DNA from: a virus
Direction: 5' to 3' (one strand)
IMG/VR virus record: IMGVR_UViG_3300005253_000368
Coordinates: 1 to 42,433 of that record
DNA: 42,433 bases
Under the pieces are notes generated by a model that was not told the origin of the DNA, made no database searches, and was given only the letters and a program-made list of their open reading frames with translations. The position numbers and the translations under genes were made by a program. Below are positions 24,396 through 33,550 of this stretch, piece by piece (position 1 is the first letter of the stretch; each line of letters starts with the position of its first letter).

Positions 24396-25403
24396 ATGAC
24401 ACTGATACATATAGAAGGTTTTGAAGGTTCAGGGGACACTAATACCACGTTACGTGATTTTGTCCGTAAGACTTATGCAAGTTCAGGTCCTGATACTCGT
24501 GTGGGTACTTTAGCTGCAGGGAGAGTGTCGGGTAATTCCGCATTTATTCAACGATATGGGTTTTTTATGAGTAAATTTACTAATAAAACAACAGTTACTG
24601 TTGGTTTTGGTTTCAAAACCAACAGTTGGACAAATGATAATATGATTGTTATATTTGGGGATGAAGGAACTTGGCAAATTGTCCTGGAGACTGTTACCGG
24701 TGGTGAACTAAAAGTATTACGAAATACGACAACATTAGATACAACTTCAGGTCTTGGTTGTGTGGCAGATACCTGGTATTATATTGAACTACAAGCTACA
24801 ATTGATAATACAGTTGGTAGTTTTGAATTACGTGTGAATGAAGTTAATGAATTAAGCGCTTCTGGTATTGACACACAAGAATCCGGCAGCCCAACACTTA
24901 ACAACATAAGTTTTTATAGTGATATAAATGTGAATCGTTGGTATGACGATATTTATATTCTTGATGATGCCGGTGCTATAAATAATGACTTTTTAGGTGA
25001 AATGCAAGTTATTGGTTTGTTCGTTGACGGTGACGGTACAGACAGTGATTTTACAAGCAGTGGTGGCGCGAATTATGAAGACGTAGACGATGGCTATATT
25101 CTTGATACTGCTACTTATGTTGAATCTTCAATTTCAACAAACAAAGACATGTACACTTTTGAAGCTTTAGGCGATTACGGCTACATTGCTGGTGTCCTAT
25201 TAAATGTTGATGCCTTAAAAACAGACGTCGGTGACGTAACTTTGAATTTATTTGCAACATTTGATGCTGTTGATGTAGAAGCACCAAAGACTATGACAGC
25301 TAGTTGGGGTGCACATCAAATGCTTAGGGAGACTGACCCTAAAAGCGATGTGTGGACAAAGACTAACTTGAATGCAACTCAGTTTGGTTTCGAAATAGAC
25401 TAA
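24396..25403 (+). CDS. LamG-like tail protein, paralogue 2
   Basis: 335 residues, starting immediately after the upstream TAG. Shares I-E-G-F-E at the start, W-Y-Y-I-E-L-Q-A-T-I-D, S-F-E-L-R-V-N, R-W-Y-D-D-I-Y-I-L-D-D, N-N-D-F-L-G and Y-E-D-V-D-D-G with paralogue 1, and both end with a short N-A-x-x-F-G strand. The DNA is more AT-rich than the head genes. Tandem, diverged paralogues point to selection for different ligands or for a hetero-oligomeric tip. Overlaps the next gene by one base. Confidence 0.65.
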   Translation: MTLIHIEGFEGSGDTNTTLRDFVRKTYASSGPDTRVGTLAAGRVSGNSAFIQRYGFFMSKFTNKTTVTVGFGFKTNSWTNDNMIVIFGDEGTWQIVLETVTGGELKVLRNTTTLDTTSGLGCVADTWYYIELQATIDNTVGSFELRVNEVNELSASGIDTQESGSPTLNNISFYSDINVNRWYDDIYILDDAGAINNDFLGEMQVIGLFVDGDGTDSDFTSSGGANYEDVDDGYILDTATYVESSISTNKDMYTFEALGDYGYIAGVLLNVDALKTDVGDVTLNLFATFDAVDVEAPKTMTASWGAHQMLRETDPKSDVWTKTNLNATQFGFEID

Positions 25404-27040
25404 TGTTAAGAGTAACACGCCAGAATATTGAAGTTCTAATCTCTGGGGATACACCCTCTGCTAGAGTTGCGCGTGCACATATTCAAGTATTATGCAAGCC
25501 TGTTTTTGATAGAGAAGCTAGTAACACTATAACAATAATTAGCAGTGCATACACTTTAGACCCAGCTGTAAGCAATACTTTAATAGTAACTAATACAGCA
25601 GTAGCAAACGTTGGTTGGGCTGAGTCTGCCTCTAATGCACTTCTCATTATACAATCGACAGATGTTCAAGGACCGTTAGACGTTTCAGCAACGAATGTTA
25701 TTGCGATAACTCAAACTGCTGTACCGTATGAGACAGAACAGTCCGCAAGCAGTACTTTAACAATCACACAAACTGCTGTAGCTGAAATCTTAGATTTAGG
25801 TAAATCAGCTTCTAACCTACTTATAATACAGCAATTTGCAGACACTACAATCTTTGAGCGAAGTCCTTATAATGTTCTTGTTATTACTCAGGTTGCTGTC
25901 GGTGAAGTTACTTCAAAGCACGCTTCACCTGTAAATGTAATAACAATAACTCAAGAAGCTAAGAGTCATCTCCATACAAGAGCAGTAACTAATGATATTA
26001 CAATCACACAAACTGCTGTTGGCACGAATAGTGCCGTTCATGTTGTTGCTTCTAATACTCTAACGCTGACAACAGAAGCATCTTTTGCAGCGATAAATCG
26101 CTATGAAGTCATTAGTCGTCTTATTACTTTTACGTTTGTTGTTGACTCTGAAACTGGTGAAGTGACTGTAATTGAAACAGGATTATCAAATACTGCAAGC
26201 GTGGAACGCTCAATAACTAACCGTGGCCTTTCAAATGATATTGAAATCACACAATCAGTCGTCTTTGAGTTAGACCGTGTAGGTTATTTTGAACGTAGCG
26301 TAGAATCTATTCTTACAATTACAAGCACGGTTGACCGCGACCATACAGTAGAATCTATTTTAACAATTATTAGTACCGCAGAATTCGAACTCGTAACACA
26401 ACCTCAGAGTGCGTTGACTATAACTCAAACAGCCGAACGTGAAGTAACTCTCAATCGCATGGCAAACTCAATGTTTGGTGTAGCTCAAACTGTTACTTAC
26501 GAAGTTGTTGGTCGTTTTGATCATTGTACATACTCCCCGTTCATTGGTAGTTCCACCCATCCAGACGCCCCAACAGCCCCGGCTATAATACCGCCGACTA
26601 TCAGTCGAGCCGGTGCTGTAATTTTGGAGCGGGGTGCCGACGTCTTAACGCTAAGACTCCCGGAGCTCGGAAACCGTGACCGCTTAGATTTCACTCGTAT
26701 CAATCGAGAGTCCCGGGGTGGAGTCCTTTACATTTTCTCTGATCCACTTTGGCCAAAAACAGAGAATATGCAACTTGATTTTCTCGGTTGCACAGAAGTG
26801 GAAATGCAAAACATCTTGACTTTTATTAAAAATACTCTGGGCCATGAGATCATAATTCATGATTGGGAGAGCCGTTCCTGGTATGGTTTTATCACGAATC
26901 CAGATACGCCAGTTGTTAGGGATAACAAAGGAACGTCTTCTATTGCTTTAGAACTTGACGTCATTTCGGACACGGCATTTTTGAACGGTGGTGCAAATGT
27001 CCTTAGTATCGGGCACGCAGCAGTTGCAGAGGTAGTCTAA
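25403..27040 (+). CDS. Beta-repeat protein fused to a tail-tip domain
   Basis: 545 residues. From about residue 35 to 370 it consists of more than ten diverged repeats of roughly 22-33 residues, consensus S-N-x-L-T-I-T-Q-T-A-V. The repeats suggest a stacked beta fibre. From about residue 375 (F-D-H-C-T-Y-S-P-F-I-G) it changes to a globular domain with R-L-P-E-L-G-N-R-D-R-L-D, D-P-x-W-P-K and H-E-I-I-I-H-D-W-E-S-R-S-W-Y-G-F-I, resembling a minor tail protein. One-base overlaps on both sides place it in the tail-tip operon. The repeat part has no recognised family. Confidence 0.55.
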   Translation: MLRVTRQNIEVLISGDTPSARVARAHIQVLCKPVFDREASNTITIISSAYTLDPAVSNTLIVTNTAVANVGWAESASNALLIIQSTDVQGPLDVSATNVIAITQTAVPYETEQSASSTLTITQTAVAEILDLGKSASNLLIIQQFADTTIFERSPYNVLVITQVAVGEVTSKHASPVNVITITQEAKSHLHTRAVTNDITITQTAVGTNSAVHVVASNTLTLTTEASFAAINRYEVISRLITFTFVVDSETGEVTVIETGLSNTASVERSITNRGLSNDIEITQSVVFELDRVGYFERSVESILTITSTVDRDHTVESILTIISTAEFELVTQPQSALTITQTAEREVTLNRMANSMFGVAQTVTYEVVGRFDHCTYSPFIGSSTHPDAPTAPAIIPPTISRAGAVILERGADVLTLRLPELGNRDRLDFTRINRESRGGVLYIFSDPLWPKTENMQLDFLGCTEVEMQNILTFIKNTLGHEIIIHDWESRSWYGFITNPDTPVVRDNKGTSSIALELDVISDTAFLNGGANVLSIGHAAVAEVV

Positions 27041-27399
27041 TGACAGTCCGTCTAGAAGCATACCAGACTATAACTTACCTACCAAACCCAACATTTAGTG
27101 ATAGTGAAAGCTTAGCTGTTAGTATTAGTCGAAAATTCTCTATGAATGGGACGCGGTACACTTATGTAAAAAGCAAAGACGCACGACGAAAATTAATTAT
27201 GCGTTTCGATTTGACACGCGCGAAAGGCTTAGAGTTTCACGCATTTATACGCTCGTACTACAGTACAGAGATTCTTTTAACAGACCACAATGGTGTTATT
27301 TGGTTAGGATACTTTACGTCAAATCCATTTGATTTTGAAACATCTGCTCGCGGTGAATATCAAAATATTCAAATCGAATTTGAAGGATTCATACAATGA
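27040..27399 (+). CDS. Distal tail protein (putative)
   Basis: 119 residues, ATG overlapping the previous TAA and its TGA overlapping the next ATG. Beta-rich with K-L-I-M-R-F-D-L-T-R-A, a central I-L-L-T-D-H-N-G-V-I-W-L-G-Y-F-T and F-D-F-E-T. This compact all-beta pattern, just before a large hub protein, is that of small distal-tail or 'phage tail' domain proteins. The second part of the preceding protein has a similar W-x-G-F-I-T strand, so the two may be related. Confidence 0.5.
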   Translation: MTVRLEAYQTITYLPNPTFSDSESLAVSISRKFSMNGTRYTYVKSKDARRKLIMRFDLTRAKGLEFHAFIRSYYSTEILLTDHNGVIWLGYFTSNPFDFETSARGEYQNIQIEFEGFIQ

Positions 27400-30257
27400 G
27401 AGACTTGTCAGCAAAAGCTTTACAGAAGATCGCTGAGCAATACGGTTCTGAACCAGTCAACATGTTAGAGATTTCATGGTCTGATGACATTCCGATCCAA
27501 GTGTATGCTGATATTACAGACAATCGCATTCGAGGCAAAATTCTAGAGCTTTCTAGTCTTGATAATATAATCAATGTCACAGATAGCGCTGACTCTCAGG
27601 AGATTTCTGTCGTACTCGATGATACTGATGGTATAATCAAGGCTATTATGAACAATAATGACATTCACAAGCGTGATGTTTGGGTTAAGCAGTGGTTCAG
27701 AGGTCTCCCGTTCAACGATAGATTCTTGTTGTTCAGAGGTAAAATTAGTTCACCTGTTGTATGGAACGAAGGTGATCGCACGGTTAGTTTCACGATCCTT
27801 TCGCAACTTGAAGACAAAGAGGTCGGCTTTTCACCCGAAGAGGGACAGTTTCCTTATATTCCTAAAGAGTTAATTGGCCAAACTTGGCCGTTAATTTTTG
27901 GAACACCACTTGACGTTCCTGCTGTTCAAATCAATAAAGCCATTACTGGAACTATTCTTTGCGGTGTCGGTATTATCAGTGGGCAACAATACCATAGAAG
28001 TATACCGCTTGGCGGTAATCCACCAGACACTAGACTAGCTGAAGCTCAAAGTAGGCATGTGAATTTTGTTGCTAGTGCCTGGTTTGATGAAGATTCTAAA
28101 TTATACGAACAATATAAAGACCAACATTCAGGTTTACGCGAACAAATTAACAGATCATGGGATCAATATGAACGAAAACGAATATGTGCTCTTCGAAAAC
28201 GCACAGGAACAGTAAATGATGCAGAAGAACAAGGGGAGGGTTGTAATCCTGTTAGGGTCTTAGGTGGTGAAGATTTTCCACGCGGTGAAATTGAATTGAA
28301 TATTGGTGGCGGCGTATTCACAGGGTATTTTAATGACGATTTATTTTATATAACAAGTAGACGCCACAAAGAAAATGAAGACCAAGCTGAAGCTGCAGCT
28401 AATCCAACTGGCACGCCCTGTGACATTTCAGCAGCAACTCCGGCTGCGCCGCAAGGGTATCTTTTTGAAGATCGCATTCCACCGTGGAAATCTTCTTCAG
28501 TGTCAAAACGAGGGTGGTACACGACAAGAGGCGTTATTTTTCCCGCTACGCCTAGTTCTAATGAGAATCAACCCGATCGAACACTGCAACAATTTTGGGT
28601 TGACGCTGGAACTAAAGTGGATAATGATGGTTTTATTCCGTTGTATTATATTGTCAGTATTATTCCAGGCACAGTTTTGAAGGTGAAAGCATACAAAGAT
28701 TTTCATGGCGATAAGAGGTTGGTTGACGTACCTGCAAGTTTGTACAATGTCATAAATGTTACTTACGGCACAATTGATACTGTTCAAGTTGTGCTTATAA
28801 AAGCACTTACGTCAATTCCGGATCAAGAGTGGGCTGGTGACGATATTTACGTGACTTTTGAATCTAGTGTCGGGCCACATATTGTAGACATTTTAACGTA
28901 TCTTATCGAAAATTATTCAGATCTCGCTATTGACGACACTTCTTTTAGTAATATTCGACCTAAGTTACTTCCATTCCCAGCTAACTTTGCTATTTTGAAT
29001 CGCACGAACATTGTTGATGTGTTACAAGAGATTGCATTTCAAGCTCGTTGCAGTCTACGGATCTCTAACGGAGTCTTTTTCTTAAGCTATTTACCTGAAG
29101 AGCCAACAGCAGTAGATACACTAAGAGACGATGATATTGAAAATCAAAGCGTCACAGTAACACTAACAGACACAGAAGAATTAGTTACAAAGTACACGGC
29201 AGAATGGCGGCTCAGTTATGCCCAAGAGAATTTGGACAAAATTGTATTAAGGCACAACGTCAATAAGTATGGTATCCAGGAGGAAACGTATGAGTATTAC
29301 ATTTATAATCAACCTGATATTATCTTCAAAGTAGCAACCTTCTGGCTTATTAGAAAATCCAACAGTTGGAAGAAATTCAATTGTAATGTCTTCTTGAACA
29401 AATTGAATCTAGAAACCTTTGACGCGGTGACACTTAATTTTGCAACCAACTATGTGTCTAATGGCGACGTCAAAGCAATAATTGAAAAAGCGACGTTTGA
29501 TTCTGCAAATCAAACTATTGAATTAGAGTGTTGGGTTCCGATTAAAGCTGGCAGTATGGTAGAATACCCTTTTGCTTGGCCAGCTGATGAAGAAGTCGAC
29601 GAAGAGTTTCCGACACAAGAAGAGTATGACGCGGGGAACGCCGGTGGTAATGGTATTGGTGCAGATGCTGTAGGCAATTTACCTATTGGCCAAATACCAC
29701 TTGAAGGTAATGCACCAATTTATGTTGGTGGCCTGAATGTTGTCTTTGGCCCTCAAACAGACACAGGAGATCCACACCCAACAGACAGAGGTTTTGAAGC
29801 ACAAAGTCTAAGAATAGATAGTACAATCGGAGATATAGTTTCAACACCAAAACCTGTCTTAGCGTTAAATATGTTTTATCTTTCGGACGCTAAAGCACTT
29901 GAGCTTCCTGACCGTCCCAATAGTACATCACTTATTTTAGAAGAAACTAAAATCTATACAACCGAAGGGCAAGAGGTGGGGTATCTTGATAACTTCTTAA
30001 AGTTCAATAGTGACAGTGATGACTCTATGTTAGGTCTGAGAATGGATGCAAAGGTAGTAGCCTTGGCTAATGCTGGTGAATTCGGAAGATTAGATGATGT
30101 TTGGTCTATTGCTGATGATGACGGTAATGTTCTAGCTAATAAGACGACCGCGGTGTACACTGATGAATCTGATGTTGCTGAATTTGATTATGAGTTTGAC
30201 ACTGAAGGTGAGAAGTGGGGTGCAGGAACAGCTTTCTTGAAAGAAGAGGATGACTAA
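27396..30257 (+). CDS. Tail hub or central tail-tip protein
   Basis: 953 residues. Largest protein after the tape measure. The N-terminal ~200 residues (Y-A-D-I-T-D-N-R-I-R-G, F-R-G-K-I-S-S-P, I-G-Q-T-W-P-L-I-F-G-T) resemble central hub or 'tail assembly' proteins of siphoviruses. The middle (about 480-720) has V-H-I-V-D-I-L-type and N-I-V-D-V-L-Q-E-I-A-F-Q-A-R motifs seen in gpJ/gp27-like hubs. The C-terminal ~200 residues are G/D-rich. It forms the hub that closes the tube and carries fibres. No peptidase motif is seen. One-base or four-base overlaps connect it to both neighbours. Confidence 0.65.
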   Translation: MRDLSAKALQKIAEQYGSEPVNMLEISWSDDIPIQVYADITDNRIRGKILELSSLDNIINVTDSADSQEISVVLDDTDGIIKAIMNNNDIHKRDVWVKQWFRGLPFNDRFLLFRGKISSPVVWNEGDRTVSFTILSQLEDKEVGFSPEEGQFPYIPKELIGQTWPLIFGTPLDVPAVQINKAITGTILCGVGIISGQQYHRSIPLGGNPPDTRLAEAQSRHVNFVASAWFDEDSKLYEQYKDQHSGLREQINRSWDQYERKRICALRKRTGTVNDAEEQGEGCNPVRVLGGEDFPRGEIELNIGGGVFTGYFNDDLFYITSRRHKENEDQAEAAANPTGTPCDISAATPAAPQGYLFEDRIPPWKSSSVSKRGWYTTRGVIFPATPSSNENQPDRTLQQFWVDAGTKVDNDGFIPLYYIVSIIPGTVLKVKAYKDFHGDKRLVDVPASLYNVINVTYGTIDTVQVVLIKALTSIPDQEWAGDDIYVTFESSVGPHIVDILTYLIENYSDLAIDDTSFSNIRPKLLPFPANFAILNRTNIVDVLQEIAFQARCSLRISNGVFFLSYLPEEPTAVDTLRDDDIENQSVTVTLTDTEELVTKYTAEWRLSYAQENLDKIVLRHNVNKYGIQEETYEYYIYNQPDIIFKVATFWLIRKSNSWKKFNCNVFLNKLNLETFDAVTLNFATNYVSNGDVKAIIEKATFDSANQTIELECWVPIKAGSMVEYPFAWPADEEVDEEFPTQEEYDAGNAGGNGIGADAVGNLPIGQIPLEGNAPIYVGGLNVVFGPQTDTGDPHPTDRGFEAQSLRIDSTIGDIVSTPKPVLALNMFYLSDAKALELPDRPNSTSLILEETKIYTTEGQEVGYLDNFLKFNSDSDDSMLGLRMDAKVVALANAGEFGRLDDVWSIADDDGNVLANKTTAVYTDESDVAEFDYEFDTEGEKWGAGTAFLKEEDD

Positions 30258-31597
30258 TGGTAGTTGACCCTTCAAAAGCATTTTCTCGGAAAAGCTGGAA
30301 TGAAGATATAATCCGTGAGGTCAATACCCTTTGTGAAAATCCAGATACTGGCTGTGACCCACTAGAGACCTTAGAAGAAGTTGACGAGGATCATATTTGG
30401 CTTGAAGAAGATGTGATTGACGTTCAAGATAAGTTAAAAGAGATTTGCCCTGAAAATGAATTTGATGATTTGAAAGAGCCACAACTGTGGCATTATGATG
30501 AAATTATTGTGCCAATAGAAGAGGCAATAGAGCGTGGGTGGTGTGGCTGTGGGCCAAACGAAACCGAATATGATTTTGGTTTCTTCCCACAAAGAACTTT
30601 AGAGGCTGGAAGACGTATTAGTAAAAGTGCGCCCACAGTAAGTATTACACCGACAGGTTGCGGTGGTTTTGAAACTATAACTTATCTAAGTCCATGGTAT
30701 CCTGTGCCGCCAGAGAATGAGATATTACTGGATATAATACAGACAGCGGGTGACGATAATATTAGCACTTTCTCATATACAGCCTTAGCGTCACTTGTAT
30801 TTTTCTATGAAGACAATGTTGAAGACATCGAAGATGAAATAACAGTTTTAGAAGGGCAGATTGCAGCAATAGAAGATGATATTACAGACAAAGAAGCTGA
30901 GATATCAGAAGCTACAACCTTACGAGATTATTATTGTGCAGAAGGTCCGCCTTCTGAGTGTACAACTTACACAACTCTAGTCACAACCTTGGAAGGAGAC
31001 TTTGCAGACCTTAAGGACGATCTACAAGTAAAAGAAGGTGAGTTAGAAGTCAAAGAAACTGAACTCGTAGCTGCTCAGAGTAGGCTTGATGAAATAATCG
31101 AAGAACGAAATATAGCACGAGAGGAAGCAGACGCTACAGCACAAATTATTTGGGCCGCTCAGCAGTCCATGGAGCTACAGTATTCCACGGATATACAACC
31201 AATTAGAGACCTATTTCCAGAGATGCACGAGCCGTGGGGCGACTATTTTGAAGATACAAGAAATAAGAGACCAGGTAAATGGTATTTTTATACTGACAGT
31301 GTGCTTAAAGCGTCCGGAAGTTTTTCACCTGGGGGTTACCCGTCGGGCGGTATTACGAGTAGTGTGGTTCATCTGCCAAATACGTGCAGATATTATGACT
31401 ACACATATCACAGAGATTGTAACTGCCCTTGGGAGATCCCTCACCGCGGGACTGACCAATGTGAGGGTACAACAAGAATCTGGTGGAAATCCGTAGGACT
31501 CTTAGATGTTGATTGCTCAAATGTTAGTCCAGATGAGTGGAACTTAAGCTTCAAAGTCAAACACTCACCGGACTATACTAGACCGTCCCCAGAATAA
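30257..31597 (+). CDS. Tail-tip protein with coiled coil, unknown family
   Basis: 446 residues, ATG overlapping the hub stop. The first 150 residues are acidic with paired cysteines (W-C-G-C-G). A long coiled coil spans about 190-300 (I-E-D-E-I-T-V-L-E-G-Q-I-A-A-I; D-L-Q-V-K-E-G-E-L-E-V-K). The C-terminal ~130 residues are aromatic and cysteine-rich (C-R-Y-Y-D-Y-T-Y-H-R-D-C-N-C-P-W), possibly disulfide- or metal-stabilised. Probably the last structural gene: a trimeric or dimeric tip fibre. Its 3' end overlaps the convergent exonuclease gene by 20 bases. Confidence 0.5.
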   Translation: MVVDPSKAFSRKSWNEDIIREVNTLCENPDTGCDPLETLEEVDEDHIWLEEDVIDVQDKLKEICPENEFDDLKEPQLWHYDEIIVPIEEAIERGWCGCGPNETEYDFGFFPQRTLEAGRRISKSAPTVSITPTGCGGFETITYLSPWYPVPPENEILLDIIQTAGDDNISTFSYTALASLVFFYEDNVEDIEDEITVLEGQIAAIEDDITDKEAEISEATTLRDYYCAEGPPSECTTYTTLVTTLEGDFADLKDDLQVKEGELEVKETELVAAQSRLDEIIEERNIAREEADATAQIIWAAQQSMELQYSTDIQPIRDLFPEMHEPWGDYFEDTRNKRPGKWYFYTDSVLKASGSFSPGGYPSGGITSSVVHLPNTCRYYDYTYHRDCNCPWEIPHRGTDQCEGTTRIWWKSVGLLDVDCSNVSPDEWNLSFKVKHSPDYTRPSPE

Positions 31598-32210
31598 TTC
31601 GACGATAAATCTCTGCTGTCGCAATACAATCTTGTAGCGCATCATGCGCCATGAGGTTTTTTACGTTAAAAATATTGCCCAGATAAGATAGATTTACTTT
31701 TGGTATGGGTATCTTTTGATTTTTGAAATCAGCACAATCGTTTCTGAATAGAGATGCAGCCATTGTGTCCCTGTAATGTACGCTGAATAATTGAAAGAAC
31801 GTTTCGCGGCCAAGCCAGTCAATTATAAATTCACGATCAAATGGCCAATTTTGTGCTAATGGCACAAGACGCTTATACATTGGCAACCCTAATTTTTGAA
31901 ACCATTCATCAAACATATCCGCAGCAGTCCAAGGATCAACAGCTCTTTGCTGTCGTACTGCCCAATCAACTTTTGCTAATTTAATAGCATCTGGATTTAT
32001 GTTTTCAGGTCTCTTGATTTGCATATCCATATAAAAAGGAATAATACCTTTATATGGTTTGATATTAGCATCAAGTGGCAAAATAGCTATTTGCCACATA
32101 CAATTATGATCGGGTATAAGACCTGTTGTTTCACAATCGACAGCAACCAAGAGGTCACCGTTCAGGTGTTGCATACCTTTTAATGTTGGACGTGTGTATT
32201 TACGGCTCAT
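31578..32210 (-). CDS. DnaQ-like 3'-5' exonuclease (DEDDh)
   Basis: 210 residues. Motif I: V22-A-V-D25-C-E27-T-T-G. Motif II: N121-x2-F-D125. Motif III: H189-D-A-L-Q-D194, so all acidic residues and the His of the DEDDh family are present. It is a freestanding proofreading-type exonuclease and the last gene of the leftward replication operon. It likely acts with the primase-polymerase or degrades DNA/RNA ends. Overlaps its upstream neighbour by 11 bases; the convergent tail gene overlaps its 3' end with no terminator between them. Confidence 0.88.
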   Translation of the reverse strand: MSRKYTRPTLKGMQHLNGDLLVAVDCETTGLIPDHNCMWQIAILPLDANIKPYKGIIPFYMDMQIKRPENINPDAIKLAKVDWAVRQQRAVDPWTAADMFDEWFQKLGLPMYKRLVPLAQNWPFDREFIIDWLGRETFFQLFSVHYRDTMAASLFRNDCADFKNQKIPIPKVNLSYLGNIFNVKNLMAHDALQDCIATAEIYRRIILGTV

Positions 32211-32412
32211 TATAATATGCCTCTAGTGTGTCGTCTAAGTACTCAGCGATGTCATTTATCGAAGATAATACTATACCACACCCTTCATTTAATGTGACTG
32301 AATCTGAGTCAATAGTGATTTTATAATCTTTCCCTACAAAATCTTTGATTATACGCATACAATGTTTCAAATTATGTAAATCTATTGTATATTTAGCTTT
32401 ATTTATGCTCAT
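32200..32412 (-). CDS. Small protein, paralogue of the 32600-32806 product
   Basis: 70 residues from ATG 32412 (M-S-I-N-K). A longer in-frame start at 32448 would overlap the neighbouring gene. Aligned by eye with the 68-residue protein two genes upstream it shares M-[ST]-I-x-K, C-x2-I-I, G-K-D/R-K-D, K-I-x-I, V-L-S and E-Y-L-x2-T-L-E-A. Beta-alpha pattern, no recognised family. A duplicated pair flanking another small gene suggests accessory proteins of the replication operon. Confidence 0.6.
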   Translation of the reverse strand: MSINKAKYTIDLHNLKHCMRIIKDFVGKDYKITIDSDSVTLNEGCGIVLSSINDIAEYLDDTLEAYYNEP

Positions 32413-32413
32413 G

Positions 32414-32596
32414 TTATTCTTTCTTAAATAATTTATACACTTTTTCATGTATTTTCGCTATAACAGCAGCTTCTTGTCTAAGTCTGATTATTTCTTCTGC
32501 AGCCCATTTGCAAGCTGGTTTCAATTGTGGCCATCCAAGAACACCGCTTTGACCAGCTTGTTCCAAAAGTACGATAAAATTATCAGGATGGTACAT
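32414..32596 (-). CDS. Small helical protein, unknown
   Basis: 60 residues in the leftward operon, almost touching both neighbours (spacings 1 and 3 bases). A hydrophobic-aromatic first half (F-I-V-L-L-E-Q-A-G) and a basic helical second half (A-A-E-E-I-I-R-L-R-Q-E-A) suggest a small helical binding protein. No family is recognised. Confidence 0.5.
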   Translation of the reverse strand: MYHPDNFIVLLEQAGQSGVLGWPQLKPACKWAAEEIIRLRQEAAVIAKIHEKVYKLFKKE

Positions 32597-32599
32597 TAT

Positions 32600-32806
32600 T
32601 TATGCCTCTAGTGTAGTATGTAAATATTCGGTCACATTTTTTGCTCCAGATAATACTACGTGTTCATAATCAAGTATGTATTCAAAATCAATTGAGTTTG
32701 GAGTAATAATAATTTTTACATCTTTTCTTCCAGCAATATCAATAATATGCAAGCACCGTCTTATGTGGTCTAAAGATTGTTCAATTGCATCTTTTTTAAT
32801 GGTCAT
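32600..32806 (-). CDS. Small protein, paralogue of the 32200-32412 product
   Basis: 68 residues. Two helical turns with C-L-H-I-I-D, then K-I-I-I-T-P-N-S and V-V-L-S-G, ending E-Y-L-H-T-T-L-E-A. Homologous to the protein encoded 190 bases further on. Spacing to the upstream gene is 2 bases, so it is part of the same transcript. Function unknown. Confidence 0.6.
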   Translation of the reverse strand: MTIKKDAIEQSLDHIRRCLHIIDIAGRKDVKIIITPNSIDFEYILDYEHVVLSGAKNVTEYLHTTLEA

Positions 32807-32808
32807 TA

Positions 32809-33000
32809 TTAACCTAGAATTGAGACAGCGCGTGAAGTGTCTGGATCTTTTGTGGCAATTTTCTTCTTAGGTGAAGCACGTAAAATCTTCTTGTATTCTT
32901 TGAGACCTTCAATTTGATCAAGAAGACGCTCACGCTTTCTACGTAAAACACCGAGTTCTTTAATCAATTGGCGCTTAACTATTAACTGCTTTAATGTCAT
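32809..33000 (-). CDS. Small basic coiled-coil protein
   Basis: 63 residues, strongly basic: V-K-R-Q-L-I-K-E-L-G-V-L-R-R-K-R-E-R-L-L heptads for the first 40 residues and a lysine cluster (S-P-K-K-K-I-A-T-K) near 45-53. Likely a nucleic-acid or protein-binding helix. It overlaps the dNMP kinase 3' end by 26 bases. No family is recognised. Confidence 0.5.
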   Translation of the reverse strand: MTLKQLIVKRQLIKELGVLRRKRERLLDQIEGLKEYKKILRASPKKKIATKDPDTSRAVSILG

Positions 33001-33550
33001 TGATAAGTTTCCTTGAAAGTGACTCGGCCATAGAATTCAAATATACTAAATCTCTATTATTATCAACTACAAGATCCCAAGTATTGTAACTATCAAGTTC
33101 AACTTCCGCAGGATCAGTACCTTGCGGGATACCTGGTCTATCAATTTTAACAAGCATACCGCCTTGGTTATGTATAGCCTTTGCCTCATTTTTGAATCTT
33201 ACGTCTGTTATAATAATAATATCAGCGACCGCACCACGAAGAGCAAAGTTAATCCAAGTTTCTGGGTACACATTTCTAAGGTTGTTTCCAACTTCAATCC
33301 AAAGCTGTCGCGGTGATTTTCCAATCAATGGAAGGGATACTTCTTTTTCATCACGATGTGCTTCATAATAAATACCTGGTTTTAGACCAGTCCAACCGTA
33401 TAATTGCTGGGCAATATCTTTGAGTTTGTCAGCAAAAGACATGCGCTTGATACAAAAACCAGGCGCGGTACATCGAATAAAAGTGTGCATAAAAGACGCA
33501 AATTGATCTTTACCGGAACCTTTTTTATATCCAATACCTACGATTCTCAT
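32975..33550 (-). CDS. Deoxynucleoside monophosphate kinase
   Basis: 191 residues. Phosphorylates dNMPs to dNDPs for DNA synthesis. P-loop G7-Y-K-K-G-S-G-K-D near the N-terminus, F-A-D-x-L-K near residue 40, the R-x-L-W-I-E-V-G-N-N-L-R segment near 80-90 and I-I-I-T-D-V-R-F-x-N-E-A near 112-123 are the T4 gp1-like dNMP kinase signature. Fits the replication operon beside the primase-polymerase. An exact TGATT-N4-AATCA dyad lies inside at 33314-33327. Confidence 0.85.
   Translation of the reverse strand: MRIVGIGYKKGSGKDQFASFMHTFIRCTAPGFCIKRMSFADKLKDIAQQLYGWTGLKPGIYYEAHRDEKEVSLPLIGKSPRQLWIEVGNNLRNVYPETWINFALRGAVADIIIITDVRFKNEAKAIHNQGGMLVKIDRPGIPQGTDPAEVELDSYNTWDLVVDNNRDLVYLNSMAESLSRKLINDIKAVNS

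Noticed and set aside
31560-31620. Bidirectional terminator between the convergent tail-tip and exonuclease genes
   Set aside because: The genes overlap by 20 bases, and no stem followed by a T-run is visible on either strand there.
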